A DNA stretch of 64,000 nucleotides from Pseudomonas mandelii (lineage in GTDB: Bacteria > Pseudomonadota > Gammaproteobacteria > Pseudomonadales > Pseudomonadaceae): assembly GCF_024138395.1 (NCBI RefSeq), contig NZ_JAMYDU010000005.1, positions 1 through 64,000 of the forward strand. The letters run 5' to 3'. Below the pieces are notes generated by a model, which saw only the letters and a program-made list of their open reading frames with translations, was not told where the DNA came from and ran no database searches. Shown in pieces: positions 11,833 to 24,155 of this stretch; position 1 is the stretch's first letter; each line of letters begins with the position of its first letter. A program made the position numbers and the translations under genes.

Positions 11833-14800
11833 TTGAAAGACCTACTGAATTTGCTGAAAAACCAGGGTCAAGTCGAAGAGTTCGACGCCATCCGTATTGG
11901 ATTGGCATCGCCTGAGATGATCCGTTCGTGGTCGTTCGGTGAAGTTAAAAAGCCGGAAACCATCAACTACCGTACGTTCAAACCTGAGCGTGACGGCCTG
12001 TTCTGCGCCAAGATCTTTGGCCCGGTAAAGGATTACGAGTGCCTGTGCGGTAAGTACAAGCGCTTGAAGCACCGTGGTGTGATCTGCGAGAAGTGCGGCG
12101 TTGAAGTCGCGCTGGCAAAAGTTCGTCGTGAGCGCATGGCGCACATCGAACTGGCCTCGCCAGTTGCCCACATCTGGTTCCTGAAATCGCTGCCATCGCG
12201 TATCGGCCTGCTGATGGACATGACCCTGCGTGATATCGAACGCGTTCTCTACTTCGAGAGCTATGTCGTTATCGATCCAGGCATGACCACCCTTGAAAAA
12301 GGTCAGCTGCTCAACGACGAGCAATACTTCGAAGCGCTGGAAGAGTTCGGCGACGATTTCGATGCCCGCATGGGTGCCGAAGCTGTCCGCGAACTGCTGC
12401 ACGCTATCGACCTGGAACACGAGATTGGCCGCCTGCGTGAAGAAATTCCGCAAACCAACTCCGAAACCAAGATCAAGAAGCTGTCCAAGCGTCTGAAGTT
12501 GATGGAAGCCTTCCAGGGTTCCGGCAACCTGCCAGAGTGGATGGTGCTGACCGTTCTGCCGGTTCTGCCGCCAGATCTGCGTCCACTCGTCCCGCTGGAT
12601 GGCGGTCGCTTCGCGACTTCCGATCTCAACGATCTGTATCGTCGAGTGATCAACCGTAACAACCGCTTGAAGCGTCTGCTCGATCTGTCCGCTCCGGACA
12701 TCATTGTGCGCAACGAAAAGCGTATGTTGCAGGAAGCTGTCGACGCACTGCTCGACAACGGTCGTCGTGGTCGCGCTATCACCGGTTCCAACAAGCGTCC
12801 TCTGAAATCCCTGGCTGACATGATCAAGGGTAAGCAGGGTCGTTTCCGTCAGAACTTGCTCGGTAAGCGTGTTGACTACTCCGGTCGTTCGGTAATTACC
12901 GTTGGCCCGACCCTGCGTCTGCACCAGTGCGGTCTGCCAAAGAAGATGGCTCTCGAGCTGTTCAAGCCGTTCATTTTCGGCAAGCTGGAAATGCGTGGTC
13001 TTGCTACCACCATCAAAGCTGCCAAGAAGATGGTCGAGCGCGAGCTGCCAGAGGTTTGGGACGTTCTCGCTGAAGTGATTCGCGAACACCCGGTTCTCCT
13101 CAACCGTGCACCGACCCTTCACCGTCTGGGTATCCAGGCGTTTGAACCGGTACTGATCGAAGGCAAGGCTATCCAGCTGCACCCTTTGGTCTGTGCTGCG
13201 TACAACGCCGACTTCGACGGCGACCAAATGGCCGTGCACGTACCGCTGACACTGGAAGCCCAGTTGGAAGCGCGTGCGTTGATGATGTCGACCAACAACA
13301 TTCTGTCGCCCGCCAACGGTGAGCCAATCATCGTTCCGTCGCAGGACGTTGTATTGGGTCTGTACTACATGACTCGTGAAGCGATCAACGCCAAGGGCGA
13401 AGGTCGTGTGTTCGCGGATCTGCAGGAAGTTGACCGTGTGTTCCGTGCCGGCGAAGCCGCACTGCACGCCAAAGTCAAAGTGCGGATCAACGAAACCGTC
13501 AACGATCGTGATGGTGGCAGCGTCAAGAACACCCGTATTGTCGACACTACTGTCGGCCGTGCGCTGTTGTTCCAGGTTGTCCCACCTGGCCTGTCGTACG
13601 ACGTCGTCAACCAGCCGATGAAGAAAAAGGCGATCTCCAAGCTGATCAACCAGTGCTACCGCGTGGTTGGTTTGAAAGAGACCGTGATCTTCGCTGACCA
13701 GTTGATGTACACCGGTTTTGCTTATTCGACCATCTCCGGCGTTTCCATCGGTGTTAACGATTTCGTTATCCCGGATGAAAAAGCCCGCATCATCGGTGCA
13801 GCCACCGACGAAGTGAAAGAGATCGAAAGTCAGTACGCCTCCGGCCTGGTAACCCAGGGCGAGAAGTACAACAAAGTAATCGACCTTTGGTCCAAGGCGA
13901 ACGACGAAGTTTCCAAGGCGATGATGGCCAACCTCTCGAAAGAGAAAGTCATCGACCGTCATGGCGTCGAAGTCGACCAAGAGTCTTTCAACTCGATGTA
14001 CATGATGGCCGACTCGGGCGCACGGGGTTCTGCTGCGCAGATCCGTCAGCTCGCCGGTATGCGTGGCCTGATGGCCAAGCCGGACGGTTCCATCATCGAA
14101 ACGCCGATTACTGCGAACTTCCGTGAAGGTTTGAGCGTACTTCAGTACTTCATCTCCACTCACGGTGCTCGTAAAGGTTTGGCGGATACCGCGTTGAAAA
14201 CTGCGAACTCCGGTTACCTGACTCGTCGTCTGGTAGACGTGGCGCAGGATCTGGTTGTGACCGAGATTGATTGCGGCACCGAACATGGCCTGGTAATGAC
14301 TCCGCACATTGAAGGCGGTGACGTTGTTGAGCCGTTGGGTGAGCGCGTGTTGGGTCGTGTCATTGCCCGTGACGTATTCAAGCCAGGTACCGAGGAAATT
14401 ATCGTTCCTGCCGGCACTCTGGTAGATGAGAAGTGGGTCGAGTTCATCGAGCTGAACAGCATCGACGAAGTGATCGTGCGTTCGCCGATCAGCTGCGAAA
14501 CCCGCTACGGCATTTGCGCCAAGTGCTACGGCCGTGACTTGGCTCGTGGTCACCAGGTGAACATCGGTGAAGCGGTCGGCGTTATCGCTGCTCAGTCCAT
14601 CGGTGAGCCGGGTACCCAGCTGACCATGCGTACGTTCCACATCGGTGGTGCGGCAAGCCGGACCTCCGCAGCCGACAGCGTTCAGGTGAAGAATGGCGGC
14701 ACCGTCCGTCTGCATAACCTCAAGCACGTTGAGCGAGTGGATGGTTGCCTGGTTGCTGTGTCCCGTTCCGGTGAGCTGGCGATCGCTGATGACTTCGGTC

Positions 14801-16032
14801 GTGAGCGCGAGCGTTACAAGCTGCCGTACGGTGCTGTGATTTCGGTTAAAGAAGGTGACAAGGTCGACGCTGGCGCAATCGTGGCCAAGTGGGATCCGCA
14901 CACTCACCCAATCGTTACCGAAATGAAAGGTACCGTGACCTACGTGGGCATGGAAGAAGGCATCACGATCAAGCGTCAGACTGACGAATTGACCGGTATG
15001 ACCAACATTGAAGTACTCGACGCCAAAGACCGTCCAGCTGCCGGTAAAGATATCCGTCCTGCTGTGAAGATGGTTGATGACAACGGCAAGGATCTCTTGC
15101 TGCCGGGTACCGACGTAATCGCTCAGTACTTCCTGCCTGCCAACGCCCTGGTCGGTGTAGCGGACGGTGCGAAAATCGCGATCGGTGATGTTATCGCTCG
15201 TATTCCGCAAGAGACTTCGAAGACCCGTGACATCACCGGTGGTCTGCCGCGTGTTGCCGACTTGTTCGAAGCCCGTCGTCCGAAAGAAGCCTCGATTCTG
15301 GCTGAAGTCAGCGGCACCATCGCGTTCGGTAAAGAGACCAAAGGCAAGCGCCGTCTGGTTATCACCCCGAACGACGGTAGCGATCCGTACGAAGAGCTGA
15401 TTCCGAAGTGGCGTCACCTGAACGTCTTCGAAGGCGAACAGGTAAACCGCGGCGAAGTTATCTCCGACGGTCCGAGCGATCCACACGACATCCTGCGTCT
15501 GCTGGGTGTGAGTGCGCTGGCCAAGTACATCGTGAACGAGATCCAGGACGTTTACCGTCTGCAAGGCGTGAAGATCAACGATAAGCACATCGAGACCATC
15601 CTGCGTCAGATGCTGCGTAAAGTTGAAATCGCTGAATCCGGCGATTCCAGTTTCATCAAGGGCGACCAGATGGAATTGACTCACGTTCTGGTAGAGAACG
15701 AGCGTCTGGCTGGCGACGAGAAGTTCGTTTCCAAGTTCACTCGCGTACTGCTGGGTATCACCAAGGCGTCGTTGTCCACCGAATCGTTCATCTCGGCGGC
15801 TTCCTTCCAGGAAACCACTCGCGTACTGACCGAAGCGGCGGTAACCGGCAAGCGCGATTACCTGCGCGGCCTGAAAGAAAACGTAGTCGTGGGTCGTTTG
15901 ATCCCGGCGGGTACCGGTCTGGCTTACCACAGCGAGCGCAAGCGCCGCCGTGATGCTGACAAGCCGTTGCGCGTAAGCGCCAGTGAAGTGGAAGCTGCAC
16001 TGACCGAAGCGCTGAACTCAAGCGGTAACTGA
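11833..16032 (+). CDS. rpoC: DNA-directed RNA polymerase subunit beta'
   Basis: Beta' carries the catalytic Mg2+ site and the clamp. It starts at TTG 11833, preceded by a strong GGAGG at 11821-11825; the conserved N-terminus ([11 protein letters not shown]) supports this rare start. The 1399 residues include the N-terminal zinc site (CLCGK then CEKCG), the active-site NADFDGDQM, the trigger-loop region and the second zinc cluster ending CAKCYG. A large imperfect stem-loop and the str promoter follow. Confidence 0.99.
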   Translation: MKDLLNLLKNQGQVEEFDAIRIGLASPEMIRSWSFGEVKKPETINYRTFKPERDGLFCAKIFGPVKDYECLCGKYKRLKHRGVICEKCGVEVALAKVRRERMAHIELASPVAHIWFLKSLPSRIGLLMDMTLRDIERVLYFESYVVIDPGMTTLEKGQLLNDEQYFEALEEFGDDFDARMGAEAVRELLHAIDLEHEIGRLREEIPQTNSETKIKKLSKRLKLMEAFQGSGNLPEWMVLTVLPVLPPDLRPLVPLDGGRFATSDLNDLYRRVINRNNRLKRLLDLSAPDIIVRNEKRMLQEAVDALLDNGRRGRAITGSNKRPLKSLADMIKGKQGRFRQNLLGKRVDYSGRSVITVGPTLRLHQCGLPKKMALELFKPFIFGKLEMRGLATTIKAAKKMVERELPEVWDVLAEVIREHPVLLNRAPTLHRLGIQAFEPVLIEGKAIQLHPLVCAAYNADFDGDQMAVHVPLTLEAQLEARALMMSTNNILSPANGEPIIVPSQDVVLGLYYMTREAINAKGEGRVFADLQEVDRVFRAGEAALHAKVKVRINETVNDRDGGSVKNTRIVDTTVGRALLFQVVPPGLSYDVVNQPMKKKAISKLINQCYRVVGLKETVIFADQLMYTGFAYSTISGVSIGVNDFVIPDEKARIIGAATDEVKEIESQYASGLVTQGEKYNKVIDLWSKANDEVSKAMMANLSKEKVIDRHGVEVDQESFNSMYMMADSGARGSAAQIRQLAGMRGLMAKPDGSIIETPITANFREGLSVLQYFISTHGARKGLADTALKTANSGYLTRRLVDVAQDLVVTEIDCGTEHGLVMTPHIEGGDVVEPLGERVLGRVIARDVFKPGTEEIIVPAGTLVDEKWVEFIELNSIDEVIVRSPISCETRYGICAKCYGRDLARGHQVNIGEAVGVIAAQSIGEPGTQLTMRTFHIGGAASRTSAADSVQVKNGGTVRLHNLKHVERVDGCLVAVSRSGELAIADDFGRERERYKLPYGAVISVKEGDKVDAGAIVAKWDPHTHPIVTEMKGTVTYVGMEEGITIKRQTDELTGMTNIEVLDAKDRPAAGKDIRPAVKMVDDNGKDLLLPGTDVIAQYFLPANALVGVADGAKIAIGDVIARIPQETSKTRDITGGLPRVADLFEARRPKEASILAEVSGTIAFGKETKGKRRLVITPNDGSDPYEELIPKWRHLNVFEGEQVNRGEVISDGPSDPHDILRLLGVSALAKYIVNEIQDVYRLQGVKINDKHIETILRQMLRKVEIAESGDSSFIKGDQMELTHVLVENERLAGDEKFVSKFTRVLLGITKASLSTESFISAASFQETTRVLTEAAVTGKRDYLRGLKENVVVGRLIPAGTGLAYHSERKRRRDADKPLRVSASEVEAALTEALNSSGN

Positions 16033-16052
16033 GTTCTGCGATAAATGAGCGT

Positions 16053-16125
16053 AAGGCCCTGGCCGTTCCGTTCATCGAATCGAGACAATTTGTCGAGGTT
16101 GGATGAGCGGGGAGGTCGGGGCCTT
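16053..16125 (+). other. Long imperfect stem-loop between rpoC and rpsL
   Basis: AAGGCCC (16053-16059) pairs with GGGCCTT (16119-16125), the inner arms (CCGTTCATC and GATGAGCGG) also pair, and the centre is GACAATTTGTC. It has no T-tail, so it is not a simple terminator. It could protect the rpoC 3' end or slow polymerase before the str promoter, whose -35 starts 4 bp later. Confidence 0.6.
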
Positions 16126-16128
16126 GCC

Positions 16129-16157
16129 TTGACTGGGGGCAAGATCCTCTTTAGACT
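16129..16157 (+). promoter_or_regulatory. Promoter of the str operon (rpsL)
   Basis: TTGACT (16129-16134), 17-bp spacer, TAGACT (16152-16157). rpsL starts 91 bp downstream. A near-consensus sigma70 site directly after the stem-loop that closes rpoC. Confidence 0.8.
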
Positions 16158-16248
16158 CTTGTACCCCTAAATTTGGCGGGAATTCGTTCCTGCCATTTTG
16201 CTTTTCTTGCAAGACAATAGCGTCGCAAGACAACAGTGGAGCTAGTAG

Positions 16249-16620
16249 ATGGCAACTATCAACCAGCTGGTACGTCAGCCGCGTAAGCGTATCGTCGAGA
16301 AATCCGACGTGCCTGCGCTGCAGAACTGCCCGCAACGTCGTGGCGTATGCACCCGTGTGTATACCACCACGCCGAAAAAACCTAACTCGGCACTGCGTAA
16401 AGTATGCCGTGTGCGTCTGACCAACGGTTTCGAGGTTTCCTCGTACATCGGCGGTGAAGGCCACAACCTGCAAGAACACAGCGTGGTACTGATCCGCGGC
16501 GGTCGTGTAAAAGACTTGCCAGGTGTTCGTTACCACACCGTACGCGGTTCTTTGGATACTTCCGGTGTTAAAGGTCGTAACCAGGGTCGTTCGAAGTACG
16601 GTACCAAGAAGCCTAAGTAG
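16249..16620 (+). CDS. rpsL: 30S ribosomal protein S12
   Basis: S12 lies at the decoding centre and controls accuracy. The 123-residue protein keeps lysines in [10 protein letters not shown] and in [13 protein letters not shown], so the usual streptomycin-resistance changes are absent. The Asp in the second motif is the residue that RimO methylthiolates in E. coli, with YcaO as accessory factor; an OsmC-YcaO protein is encoded at 42-44 kb. First gene of the str operon. Confidence 0.98.
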   Translation: MATINQLVRQPRKRIVEKSDVPALQNCPQRRGVCTRVYTTTPKKPNSALRKVCRVRLTNGFEVSSYIGGEGHNLQEHSVVLIRGGRVKDLPGVRYHTVRGSLDTSGVKGRNQGRSKYGTKKPK

Positions 16621-16717
16621 TAGTGGCTTTTTGTAAAAACTGATTTTCTATTTTTCTGAGTCGATAAGAGTAAGGTCGGAGGCGTCCCGAAAGGGCACCG
16701 ATTCCGAGCGAACCTGA

Positions 16718-17209
<492 letters not shown>

Positions 17210-17239
17210 TTTTAGCGTCACTAATTTTGCGAGGGCTTT

Positions 17240-19345
17240 ATGGCTCGTACTACACCGATTAACCGCTACCGTAACATTGGTATCGTTGCTCACGTGGATG
17301 CTGGTAAAACCACCACCACCGAGCGCGTCCTTTTTTACACTGGCAAAAGTCACAAAATGGGCGAGGTGCATGACGGCGCCGCGACCACAGACTGGATGGT
17401 GCAGGAGCAGGAGCGTGGTATTACCATTACTTCTGCTGCCATTACCGCCTTCTGGCAGGGTTCCGAGAAGCAGCACAAGGACCAATACCGCTTCAACGTC
17501 ATCGACACCCCGGGCCACGTTGACTTCACTATTGAAGTTGAGCGTTCCCTGCGTGTTCTCGATGGCGCGGTCGTTGTGTTCTGCGGCACCTCGGGCGTTG
17601 AGCCTCAGTCGGAAACCGTATGGCGTCAAGCCAACAAATACGGCGTTCCACGTCTTGTTTACGTAAACAAGATGGACCGTGCTGGTGCCAACTTCCTGCG
17701 CGTGATCGGTCAGATCAAGCAGCGTCTGGGTCATACTCCGGTGCCAATCCAGTTGGCCATCGGTTCCGAAGACAACTTCCAGGGTCAGATCGATCTGCTG
17801 TCCATGGAAGCTGTTTACTGGAATGACGCTGACAAAGGCATGACTCCACGTCGCGAGCCTATCCCTGCTGAACTGCAGGAATTGGCTGACGAGTGGCGCG
17901 GCAACATGGTTGAGGCTGCGGCCGAAGCCAGCGAAGAGCTGATGAACAAGTACCTCGAGGGTGAAGAACTCACCAACGCGGAAATCAAGGCCGCTCTGCG
18001 TCAGCGTACTATCGCTGGTGAGATCGTTCTGGCTGTTTGCGGTTCTTCCTTCAAGAACAAGGGTGTTCCCCTGGTTCTCGACGCCGTGATCGACTACCTG
18101 CCTGCTCCTACCGACATTCCTGCCATCAAGGGTACTGACCCGGATGACGAGACCAAGGAAATGGAGCGTCACGCAGACGACAGCGAGCCGTTCTCGGCTC
18201 TGGCGTTCAAGATCGCTACCGACCCATTCGTGGGTACCTTGACCTTTGTTCGAGTTTACTCGGGCGTGTTGGCCTCCGGCGACGGCGTGATCAACTCGGT
18301 TAAAGGCAAGAAAGAGCGCGTGGGTCGTATGGTGCAAATGCACGCAAACGCCCGTGAAGAAATCAAGGAAGTGCGCGCTGGTGACATCGCGGCCTTGATC
18401 GGCATGAAGGACGTCACCACTGGTGAAACTTTGTGCAACGCTGACAAGCCAATCATCCTGGTTCGCATGGACTTCCCGGAGCCGGTTATTTCGGTTGCCG
18501 TAGAGCCTAAGACCAAGGATGACCAGGAAAAAATGGGTATCGCTCTGGGCAAACTTGCTCAGGAAGATCCATCTTTCCGCGTCAAGACTGATGAAGAGAC
18601 TGGTCAGACGATCATCTCCGGCATGGGCGAGTTGCACCTGGACATCCTGGTTGACCGGATGCGCCGTGAGTTCAACGTCGAAGCCAACATCGGCAAGCCT
18701 CAGGTTTCCTATCGTGAGCGCATCACGAAGAACTGTGAAATCGAAGGTAAGTTCGTTCGTCAATCCGGCGGTCGTGGCCAGTTCGGTCACTGCTGGATTC
18801 GTTTTGCTCCTGCTGACGAAGGTCAGGAAGGTCTGCAATTCGTGAACGAAGTGGTAGGTGGTGTGGTTCCTAAGGAATACATCCCGGCTATCCAGAAGGG
18901 TATCGAAGAGCAGATGAAGAACGGCGTTGTTGCCGGCTATCCGCTGATCGGCCTGAAGGCTACCGTGTTCGATGGTTCCTACCACGACGTCGACTCCAAC
19001 GAGATGGCGTTTAAGGTGGCTGCTTCCATGGCTACCAAGCAACTGGCCCAGAAGGGCGGTGGTGAGTTGCTTGAGCCGATCATGGCAGTAGAGGTTGTTA
19101 CGCCTGAAGACTATATGGGTGACGTGATGGGCGACCTTAACCGTCGTCGCGGCATGATCCTGGGTATGGAAGACACGGTCTCCGGCAAAGTGATTCGCGC
19201 CGAAGTTCCGCTGGGTGAGATGTTCGGTTACGCAACCGACGTCCGTTCCATGTCCCAGGGGCGCGCAAGCTACTCTATGGAATTCAAAAAATACAATACG
19301 GCTCCGTCGCACATCGTCGAAACCGTTACCAAAAAACAAGGCTGA
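17240..19345 (+). CDS. fusA: Elongation factor G
   Basis: EF-G is the GTPase that drives translocation and, with RRF, ribosome recycling. The 701 residues carry the G1 motif AHVDAGKT (17-24), [13 protein letters not shown], then domains II-V, with the SGRGQFGH-like stretch of domain IV ([10 protein letters not shown]). The whole length is intact. It is 30 bp after rpsG and 31 bp before the second tuf gene, in the classic str operon. Confidence 0.98.
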   Translation: MARTTPINRYRNIGIVAHVDAGKTTTTERVLFYTGKSHKMGEVHDGAATTDWMVQEQERGITITSAAITAFWQGSEKQHKDQYRFNVIDTPGHVDFTIEVERSLRVLDGAVVVFCGTSGVEPQSETVWRQANKYGVPRLVYVNKMDRAGANFLRVIGQIKQRLGHTPVPIQLAIGSEDNFQGQIDLLSMEAVYWNDADKGMTPRREPIPAELQELADEWRGNMVEAAAEASEELMNKYLEGEELTNAEIKAALRQRTIAGEIVLAVCGSSFKNKGVPLVLDAVIDYLPAPTDIPAIKGTDPDDETKEMERHADDSEPFSALAFKIATDPFVGTLTFVRVYSGVLASGDGVINSVKGKKERVGRMVQMHANAREEIKEVRAGDIAALIGMKDVTTGETLCNADKPIILVRMDFPEPVISVAVEPKTKDDQEKMGIALGKLAQEDPSFRVKTDEETGQTIISGMGELHLDILVDRMRREFNVEANIGKPQVSYRERITKNCEIEGKFVRQSGGRGQFGHCWIRFAPADEGQEGLQFVNEVVGGVVPKEYIPAIQKGIEEQMKNGVVAGYPLIGLKATVFDGSYHDVDSNEMAFKVAASMATKQLAQKGGGELLEPIMAVEVVTPEDYMGDVMGDLNRRRGMILGMEDTVSGKVIRAEVPLGEMFGYATDVRSMSQGRASYSMEFKKYNTAPSHIVETVTKKQG

Positions 19346-19376
19346 TTCAGCCCCTTTAGGCTAGGAGTTAATTGTC

Positions 19377-20570
19377 GTGGCTAAAGAAAAATTTGACCGT
19401 ACCCTCCCGCACGTCAACGTTGGCACCATTGGTCACGTCGACCACGGTAAAACCACGCTGACCGCTGCTCTGACTCGCGTCTGCTCCGAAGTTTTCGGTT
19501 CGGCCGTTGTTGCTTTCGACAAAATCGACAGCGCTCCGGAAGAAAAGGCTCGTGGTATCACCATCAACACCGCGCACGTTGAATACAACTCGCTGATCCG
19601 TCACTACGCTCACGTTGACTGCCCAGGTCACGCTGACTATGTGAAGAACATGATCACCGGTGCTGCTCAGATGGACGGCGCTATTCTGGTTTGCTCGGCC
19701 GCTGATGGTCCGATGCCACAAACCCGTGAGCACATCCTGCTGTCCCGTCAGGTTGGCGTTCCGTACATCGTTGTCTTCCTGAACAAGGCTGACATGGTTG
19801 ACGACGCTGAGCTGCTGGAGCTGGTTGAGATGGAAGTGCGCGATCTGCTGAGCACTTACGACTTCCCGGGCGACGACACTCCGATCATCATCGGTTCGGC
19901 TCTGATGGCTCTGAACGGCCAAGACGACAACGAAATGGGCACCACTGCCGTTCGTAAACTGGTTGAGACTCTGGATAGCTACATTCCGGATCCAGTCCGT
20001 GTTATCGACAAGCCGTTCCTGATGCCAATCGAAGACGTATTCTCGATCTCCGGTCGCGGTACTGTTGTAACTGGTCGTATCGAGCGCGGTATCGTCAAGG
20101 TTCAGGATCCACTGGAAATCGTTGGTCTGCGTGACACTACCGTCACCACCTGCACCGGTGTTGAAATGTTCCGTAAGCTGCTCGACGAAGGTCGTGCTGG
20201 CGAGAACTGCGGCGTTCTGCTGCGTGGTACCAAGCGTGACGACGTTGAGCGTGGCCAGGTTCTGGTTAAGCCAGGTTCGGTTAAGCCGCACACCAAGTTC
20301 GAAGCTGAAGTCTACGTTCTGAGCAAGGAAGAAGGCGGTCGTCACACTCCGTTCTTCAAAGGCTACCGTCCACAGTTCTACTTCCGTACAACTGACGTGA
20401 CTGGTAACTGCGAGCTGCCGGAAGGCGTTGAAATGGTAATGCCAGGCGACAACATCAAAATGGTTGTCACCCTGATCAAGACCATCGCAATGGAAGACGG
20501 TCTGCGTTTCGCTATCCGTGAAGGCGGTCGTACCGTCGGCGCTGGCGTCGTAGCCAAAATCATCGAGTAA
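19377..20570 (+). CDS. tuf: Elongation factor Tu (second copy)
   Basis: The str-operon copy of EF-Tu. It starts at GTG 19377, with TAGGAG just upstream, and has 397 residues with the same GTPase motifs as the copy at 2812. The two proteins share long identical blocks but differ in patches: near residues 7-10, 44-46, 71-75, 205-211, 233-245 and 380-390. A strong terminator follows, ending the str operon before the S10 promoter. Confidence 0.98.
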   Translation: MAKEKFDRTLPHVNVGTIGHVDHGKTTLTAALTRVCSEVFGSAVVAFDKIDSAPEEKARGITINTAHVEYNSLIRHYAHVDCPGHADYVKNMITGAAQMDGAILVCSAADGPMPQTREHILLSRQVGVPYIVVFLNKADMVDDAELLELVEMEVRDLLSTYDFPGDDTPIIIGSALMALNGQDDNEMGTTAVRKLVETLDSYIPDPVRVIDKPFLMPIEDVFSISGRGTVVTGRIERGIVKVQDPLEIVGLRDTTVTTCTGVEMFRKLLDEGRAGENCGVLLRGTKRDDVERGQVLVKPGSVKPHTKFEAEVYVLSKEEGGRHTPFFKGYRPQFYFRTTDVTGNCELPEGVEMVMPGDNIKMVVTLIKTIAMEDGLRFAIREGGRTVGAGVVAKIIE

Positions 20571-20600
20571 GCTCTTTTTGAGTAAGCTTCGATGAGTTGA

Positions 20601-20629
20601 AAAAGCCTCCGCTTAGCGGGGGCTTTTTT
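20601..20629 (+). terminator. str operon terminator
   Basis: 12-bp stem (AAAAGCCTCCGC at 20601-20612 with 20616-20627), TTA loop and a TTTTTT run. The S10-operon promoter begins 7 bp downstream. Confidence 0.93.
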
Positions 20630-20635
20630 ATTGGG

Positions 20636-20664
20636 TTGACACCTATATGGGGCGTCTATAGAAT
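20636..20664 (+). promoter_or_regulatory. S10 operon promoter
   Basis: Perfect TTGACA (20636-20641), 17-bp spacer, TAGAAT (20659-20664). rpsJ starts 63 bp downstream. Confidence 0.88.
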
Positions 20665-20726
20665 TGCGCCTCCTTTTAACGGGCGTATTGCGCTCGGTGG
20701 GAATAGCAGCCGGAGTCTGAAATCCA

Positions 20727-21038
20727 ATGCAAAATCAGCAAATCCGTATCAGGTTGAAGGCTTTTGACCATCGCCTGATCGACCAATCCACCCAGGAAAT
20801 CGTGGAAACCGCGAAACGTACTGGTGCTCAAGTGCGTGGTCCAATTCCACTGCCTACCCGTAAAGAGCGGTTCACCGTTCTGGTCTCCCCGCACGTCAAC
20901 AAAGACGCGCGTGACCAGTACGAGATCCGTACTCATAAGCGCGTTCTGGACATCGTCCAGCCAACGGATAAAACCGTTGATGCACTTATGAAGCTTGATC
21001 TTGCGGCCGGTGTGGAAGTGCAGATCAGCCTCGGCTAA
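20727..21038 (+). CDS. rpsJ: 30S ribosomal protein S10
   Basis: S10 is part of the 30S head and, as NusE, a partner in antitermination and in NusG-ribosome coupling. The 103-residue protein reads [14 protein letters not shown] and has the conserved GPIPLPTR loop. It is the first gene of the S10 operon, behind a near-perfect promoter. The 80-bp gap to rplC is longer than other gaps in the operon. Confidence 0.98.
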
Positions 21039-21118
21039 GACTCGGTCTTAGTCGTGTAACGCTCTGAAATGGGCGGCCATAGCGGGTGAAAGCCCCGTAC
21101 ACTCATGAGGTTTACAAC

Positions 21119-21754
21119 ATGACTATTGGTGTAGTCGGTCGTAAATGCGGTATGACCCGTATTTTCACCGAAGAAGGTGTCTCCATTCCGGTCACGGTCA
21201 TTGAGATCGAGCCGAATCGCGTCACCCAGTTCAAAACTGAAGAGACCGATGGCTATCGTGCAGTGCAAGTCACTGTAGGCGAGCGTCGTGCTTCGCGTGT
21301 TACAGCTGCTCAGGCTGGCCACTTCGCTAAAGCGAACGTTGCCGCTGGTCGTACCGTAATGGAATTCCGCCTTGAAGAAGGCGAGTACCAGGCCGGCGAT
21401 CTGATCAACGCTGAAATCTTCGCTGCTGGTCAACTGGTTGATGTAACCGGTCAGTCCAAAGGTAAAGGCTTCCAGGGTACGATCAAGCGTTGGAACTTCC
21501 GCGGGCAAGATAATACCCACGGTAACTCCGTGTCCCACCGCGTTCCAGGCTCTATCGGCCAGTGCCAGACTCCTGGTCGTGTATTCAAGGGCAAAAAAAT
21601 GTCCGGTCATATGGGCGCTGAGCGCGTGACCGTGCAGTCCCTCGAAGTAGTGCGCGTGGACGCTGAACGCAATCTGTTGTTGGTCAAGGGTGCTGTTCCT
21701 GGCGCTACTGGCGGCAACTTGGTTGTACGTCCAGCAGCCAAGGCTCGCGGTTAA
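21119..21754 (+). CDS. rplC: 50S ribosomal protein L3
   Basis: L3 is an early assembly protein near the peptidyl-transferase centre. ATG 21119 gives the family start [14 protein letters not shown] and 211 residues; an in-frame GTG-type start 11 codons upstream is not conserved. The Gln in the [14 protein letters not shown] segment is the residue PrmB methylates in E. coli. rplD follows after 12 bp. Confidence 0.98.
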   Translation: MTIGVVGRKCGMTRIFTEEGVSIPVTVIEIEPNRVTQFKTEETDGYRAVQVTVGERRASRVTAAQAGHFAKANVAAGRTVMEFRLEEGEYQAGDLINAEIFAAGQLVDVTGQSKGKGFQGTIKRWNFRGQDNTHGNSVSHRVPGSIGQCQTPGRVFKGKKMSGHMGAERVTVQSLEVVRVDAERNLLLVKGAVPGATGGNLVVRPAAKARG

Positions 21755-21766
21755 GGGGAAGCTGAC

Positions 21767-22369
21767 ATGCAATTAAATGTAAATGACGCTCAAGCGATCG
21801 AAGTTTCCGAACTGACATTTGGCGGCGAATTCAACGAGACGCTGGTTCACCAAGCAGTCGTGGCCTACATGGCCGGCGGCCGTCAAGGTAGCAAGCAGCA
21901 AAAGACCCGTTCCGACGTTCGTGGTGGCGGTAAGCGCCCATGGCGTCAGAAAGGTACTGGCCGTGCTCGTGCCGGTACTATCCGTAGCCCAATCTGGCGT
22001 GGCGGCGGTACCACTTTCGCAGCTCGTCCTCAGGATCACACCCAGAAGCTGAACAAGAAGATGTATCGCGCAGCAATGCGTTCCATCCTTGCTGAGCTGG
22101 TGCGTACTGATCGTCTGGTTGTGGTTCAGGACTTCGCTGTTGATGCACCGAAGACCAAAGATCTGCTGAACAAACTGACCGGCATGGGCCTGACTGATGT
22201 CTTGATCGTGTCTGAAGTGGTTGATCAGAACCTGTACCTGGCTGCTCGCAACCTGCCACACGTTGATGTACGTGACGTGCAAGGTTCCGATCCAGTTAGT
22301 CTGATCGCATACGACAAGGTGTTGATCACCGTGTCGGCCGTGAAGAAATTCGAGGAGCTGCTGGGATGA
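21767..22369 (+). CDS. rplD: 50S ribosomal protein L4
   Basis: L4 lines the exit tunnel and in E. coli represses the S10 operon by both attenuation and translation control. The 200 residues include the extended tunnel loop ([18 protein letters not shown] then SPIWRGGG). The macrolide-relevant loop shows no obvious insertion or deletion. Its end overlaps the rplW start by 4 bp (ATGA). Confidence 0.98.
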
Positions 22370-22665
22370 ACCAGGAACGCGTATTTAAAGTTCTGCTCGG
22401 CCCGCACGTTTCCGAGAAGGCTACGGTTCTGGCTGACAAGAAAGGCCAGTTCGTTTTCAAGGTTGCGACCGACGCAACCAAGCTGGAAATCAAGAAGGCC
22501 GTCGAAAGCCTGTTCAGCGTGAAAGTAGAGCGTGTTACTACCCTGAATGTTCTGGGTAAGAGCAAGCGCACTGCTCGCGGTCTGGGCAAGCGTAATGACT
22601 GGAAGAAGGCAGTTATCTCCCTTCAGCCAGGCCAAGATCTCGATTTCAGCAGCAGTGCTGAGTAA
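22366..22665 (+). CDS. rplW: 50S ribosomal protein L23
   Basis: L23 sits at the tunnel exit and docks trigger factor and SRP. The 99-residue protein has [10 protein letters not shown] near its N-terminus and the tunnel-facing loop with [13 protein letters not shown]. It overlaps rplD by 4 bp and rplB follows 14 bp later, consistent with coupled translation. Confidence 0.98.
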
Positions 22666-22679
22666 GGAAGGGGTGCATC

Positions 22680-23504
22680 ATGGCAATCGTTAAATGCAAA
22701 CCGACTTCCCCTGGCCGCCGTTTTGTGGTCAAGGTGGTCAACCAGGAGCTGCATAAAGGCGCTCCTCACGCACCGCTGCTCGAGAAAAAATCGAAGTCTG
22801 GTGGTCGTAACAACAATGGTCGTATTACCACTCGTCACATCGGTGGTGGCCATAAGCAGCATTATCGTCTGGTCGATTTCCGTCGCAATGACAAAGATGG
22901 CATCTCCGCCACTGTCGAGCGTATCGAATACGATCCAAACCGTACTGCTCACATCGCTCTGCTGCTGTACGCAGATGGCGAGCGTCGCTACATCATCGCC
23001 CCTAAAGGCGTGAGTGCTGGTGACCAGCTGATCGCAGGTGCTTTGGCGCCGATCAAGCCGGGCAACGCTCTGCAACTGCGTAACATTCCAGTTGGTAGCA
23101 CCGTACACGGCATCGAATTGAAGCCAGGTAAAGGCGCACAAATCGCTCGTTCCGCTGGTGCTTCGGCTCAGCTGATCGCTCGTGAAGGTGTCTATGTGAC
23201 CCTGCGTTTGCGTTCTGGTGAGATGCGTAAAGTGCTGGCTGAATGCCGCGCGACCTTGGGTGAAGTCTCGAACTCCGAGCACAGCCTGCGTTCGCTGGGT
23301 AAAGCTGGTGCCAAACGCTGGCGTGGCGTTCGCCCAACCGTTCGTGGTGTTGCCATGAACCCGGTTGACCACCCACATGGTGGTGGTGAAGGTCGTACCT
23401 CTGGTGGTCGTCATCCGGTATCGCCATGGGGCTTCCCGACTAAGGGCGCGAAGACTCGTGGTAATAAGCGTACCGACAAAATGATCGTCCGTCGTCGCAA
23501 GTAA
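22680..23504 (+). CDS. rplB: 50S ribosomal protein L2
   Basis: L2 is needed for subunit association and peptidyl-transferase activity. The 274-residue protein has the conserved [13 protein letters not shown] segment with the essential histidine, and the Lys/Arg-rich C-terminus ending MIVRRRK. Length and motifs are standard. Confidence 0.98.
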   Translation: MAIVKCKPTSPGRRFVVKVVNQELHKGAPHAPLLEKKSKSGGRNNNGRITTRHIGGGHKQHYRLVDFRRNDKDGISATVERIEYDPNRTAHIALLLYADGERRYIIAPKGVSAGDQLIAGALAPIKPGNALQLRNIPVGSTVHGIELKPGKGAQIARSAGASAQLIAREGVYVTLRLRSGEMRKVLAECRATLGEVSNSEHSLRSLGKAGAKRWRGVRPTVRGVAMNPVDHPHGGGEGRTSGGRHPVSPWGFPTKGAKTRGNKRTDKMIVRRRK

Positions 23505-23520
23505 ATAGAGGGATACGACA

Positions 23521-23796
23521 GTGCCACGTTCTCTGAAAAAAGGTCCTTTTATTGATCTTCACCTACTGAAGAAGATCGAAGTGGCGGCGGAAAAGAACGA
23601 TCGCAAACCAGTTAAAACCTGGTCGCGTCGTTCGATGATCCTGCCACAAATGGTCGGTCTGACCATCGCAGTGCATAACGGTCGTCAACATGTTCCAGTT
23701 CTCGTGAACGAAGACATGGTCGGCCACAAACTGGGCGAGTTTGCCGGTACCCGCACATATCGTGGGCACGTGGCAGACAAGAAAGCCAAGCGTTAA
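23521..23796 (+). CDS. rpsS: 30S ribosomal protein S19
   Basis: S19 binds 16S rRNA in the 30S head with S13. It starts at GTG 23521 and reads [12 protein letters not shown]. The 91 residues include the conserved THNGRQ-like [11 protein letters not shown] and GHKLGEF segments. It is 16 bp after rplB and 13 bp before rplV. Confidence 0.97.
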   Translation: MPRSLKKGPFIDLHLLKKIEVAAEKNDRKPVKTWSRRSMILPQMVGLTIAVHNGRQHVPVLVNEDMVGHKLGEFAGTRTYRGHVADKKAKR

Positions 23797-23809
23797 GGGG
23801 TAAGGAACG

Positions 23810-24142
23810 ATGGAAGTAGCCGCTAAGTTGTCGGGCGCTCGAATCTCCGCCCAGAAAGCCCGCTTGGTCGCCGACCAGATCCGCGGGAAGAAGGTGGGCG
23901 AAGCGCTCAACCTGTTGGCTTTCAGCAGTAAGAAAGCCGCCGAGATCATGAAGAAAGTGCTGGAGTCGGCCGTAGCCAACGCCGAGCATAACGAAGGCGC
24001 AGACGTTGATGACCTGAAGGTCAGCACCGTTTTCGTCAACGAAGGGCGTTCGCTGAAGCGAATCATGCCACGTGCCAAAGGCCGTGCTGATCGCATCGTC
24101 AAGCGGTCTTGCCATATCACTGTCAAGGTTGCTGACAAGTAA
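23810..24142 (+). CDS. rplV: 50S ribosomal protein L22
   Basis: L22 lines the exit tunnel; changes in its beta-hairpin cause macrolide resistance. The 110-residue protein has [10 protein letters not shown] near the N-terminus and the hairpin tip with [16 protein letters not shown] intact, with no deletion. It lies 13 bp before rpsC. Confidence 0.98.
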
Positions 24143-24155
24143 CGGAGTCGAAGAG

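Noticed and set aside
11842-15930. Open frame of 1362 codons antisense to rpoC
   Set aside because: Same cause as for rpoB; similar antisense openings occur over fusA and both tuf genes, which marks it as a codon-bias effect.
16360-16545. Possible streptomycin-resistance changes in rpsL
   Set aside because: Both key lysines (TTPKKPN and GRVKDLPG) are present.
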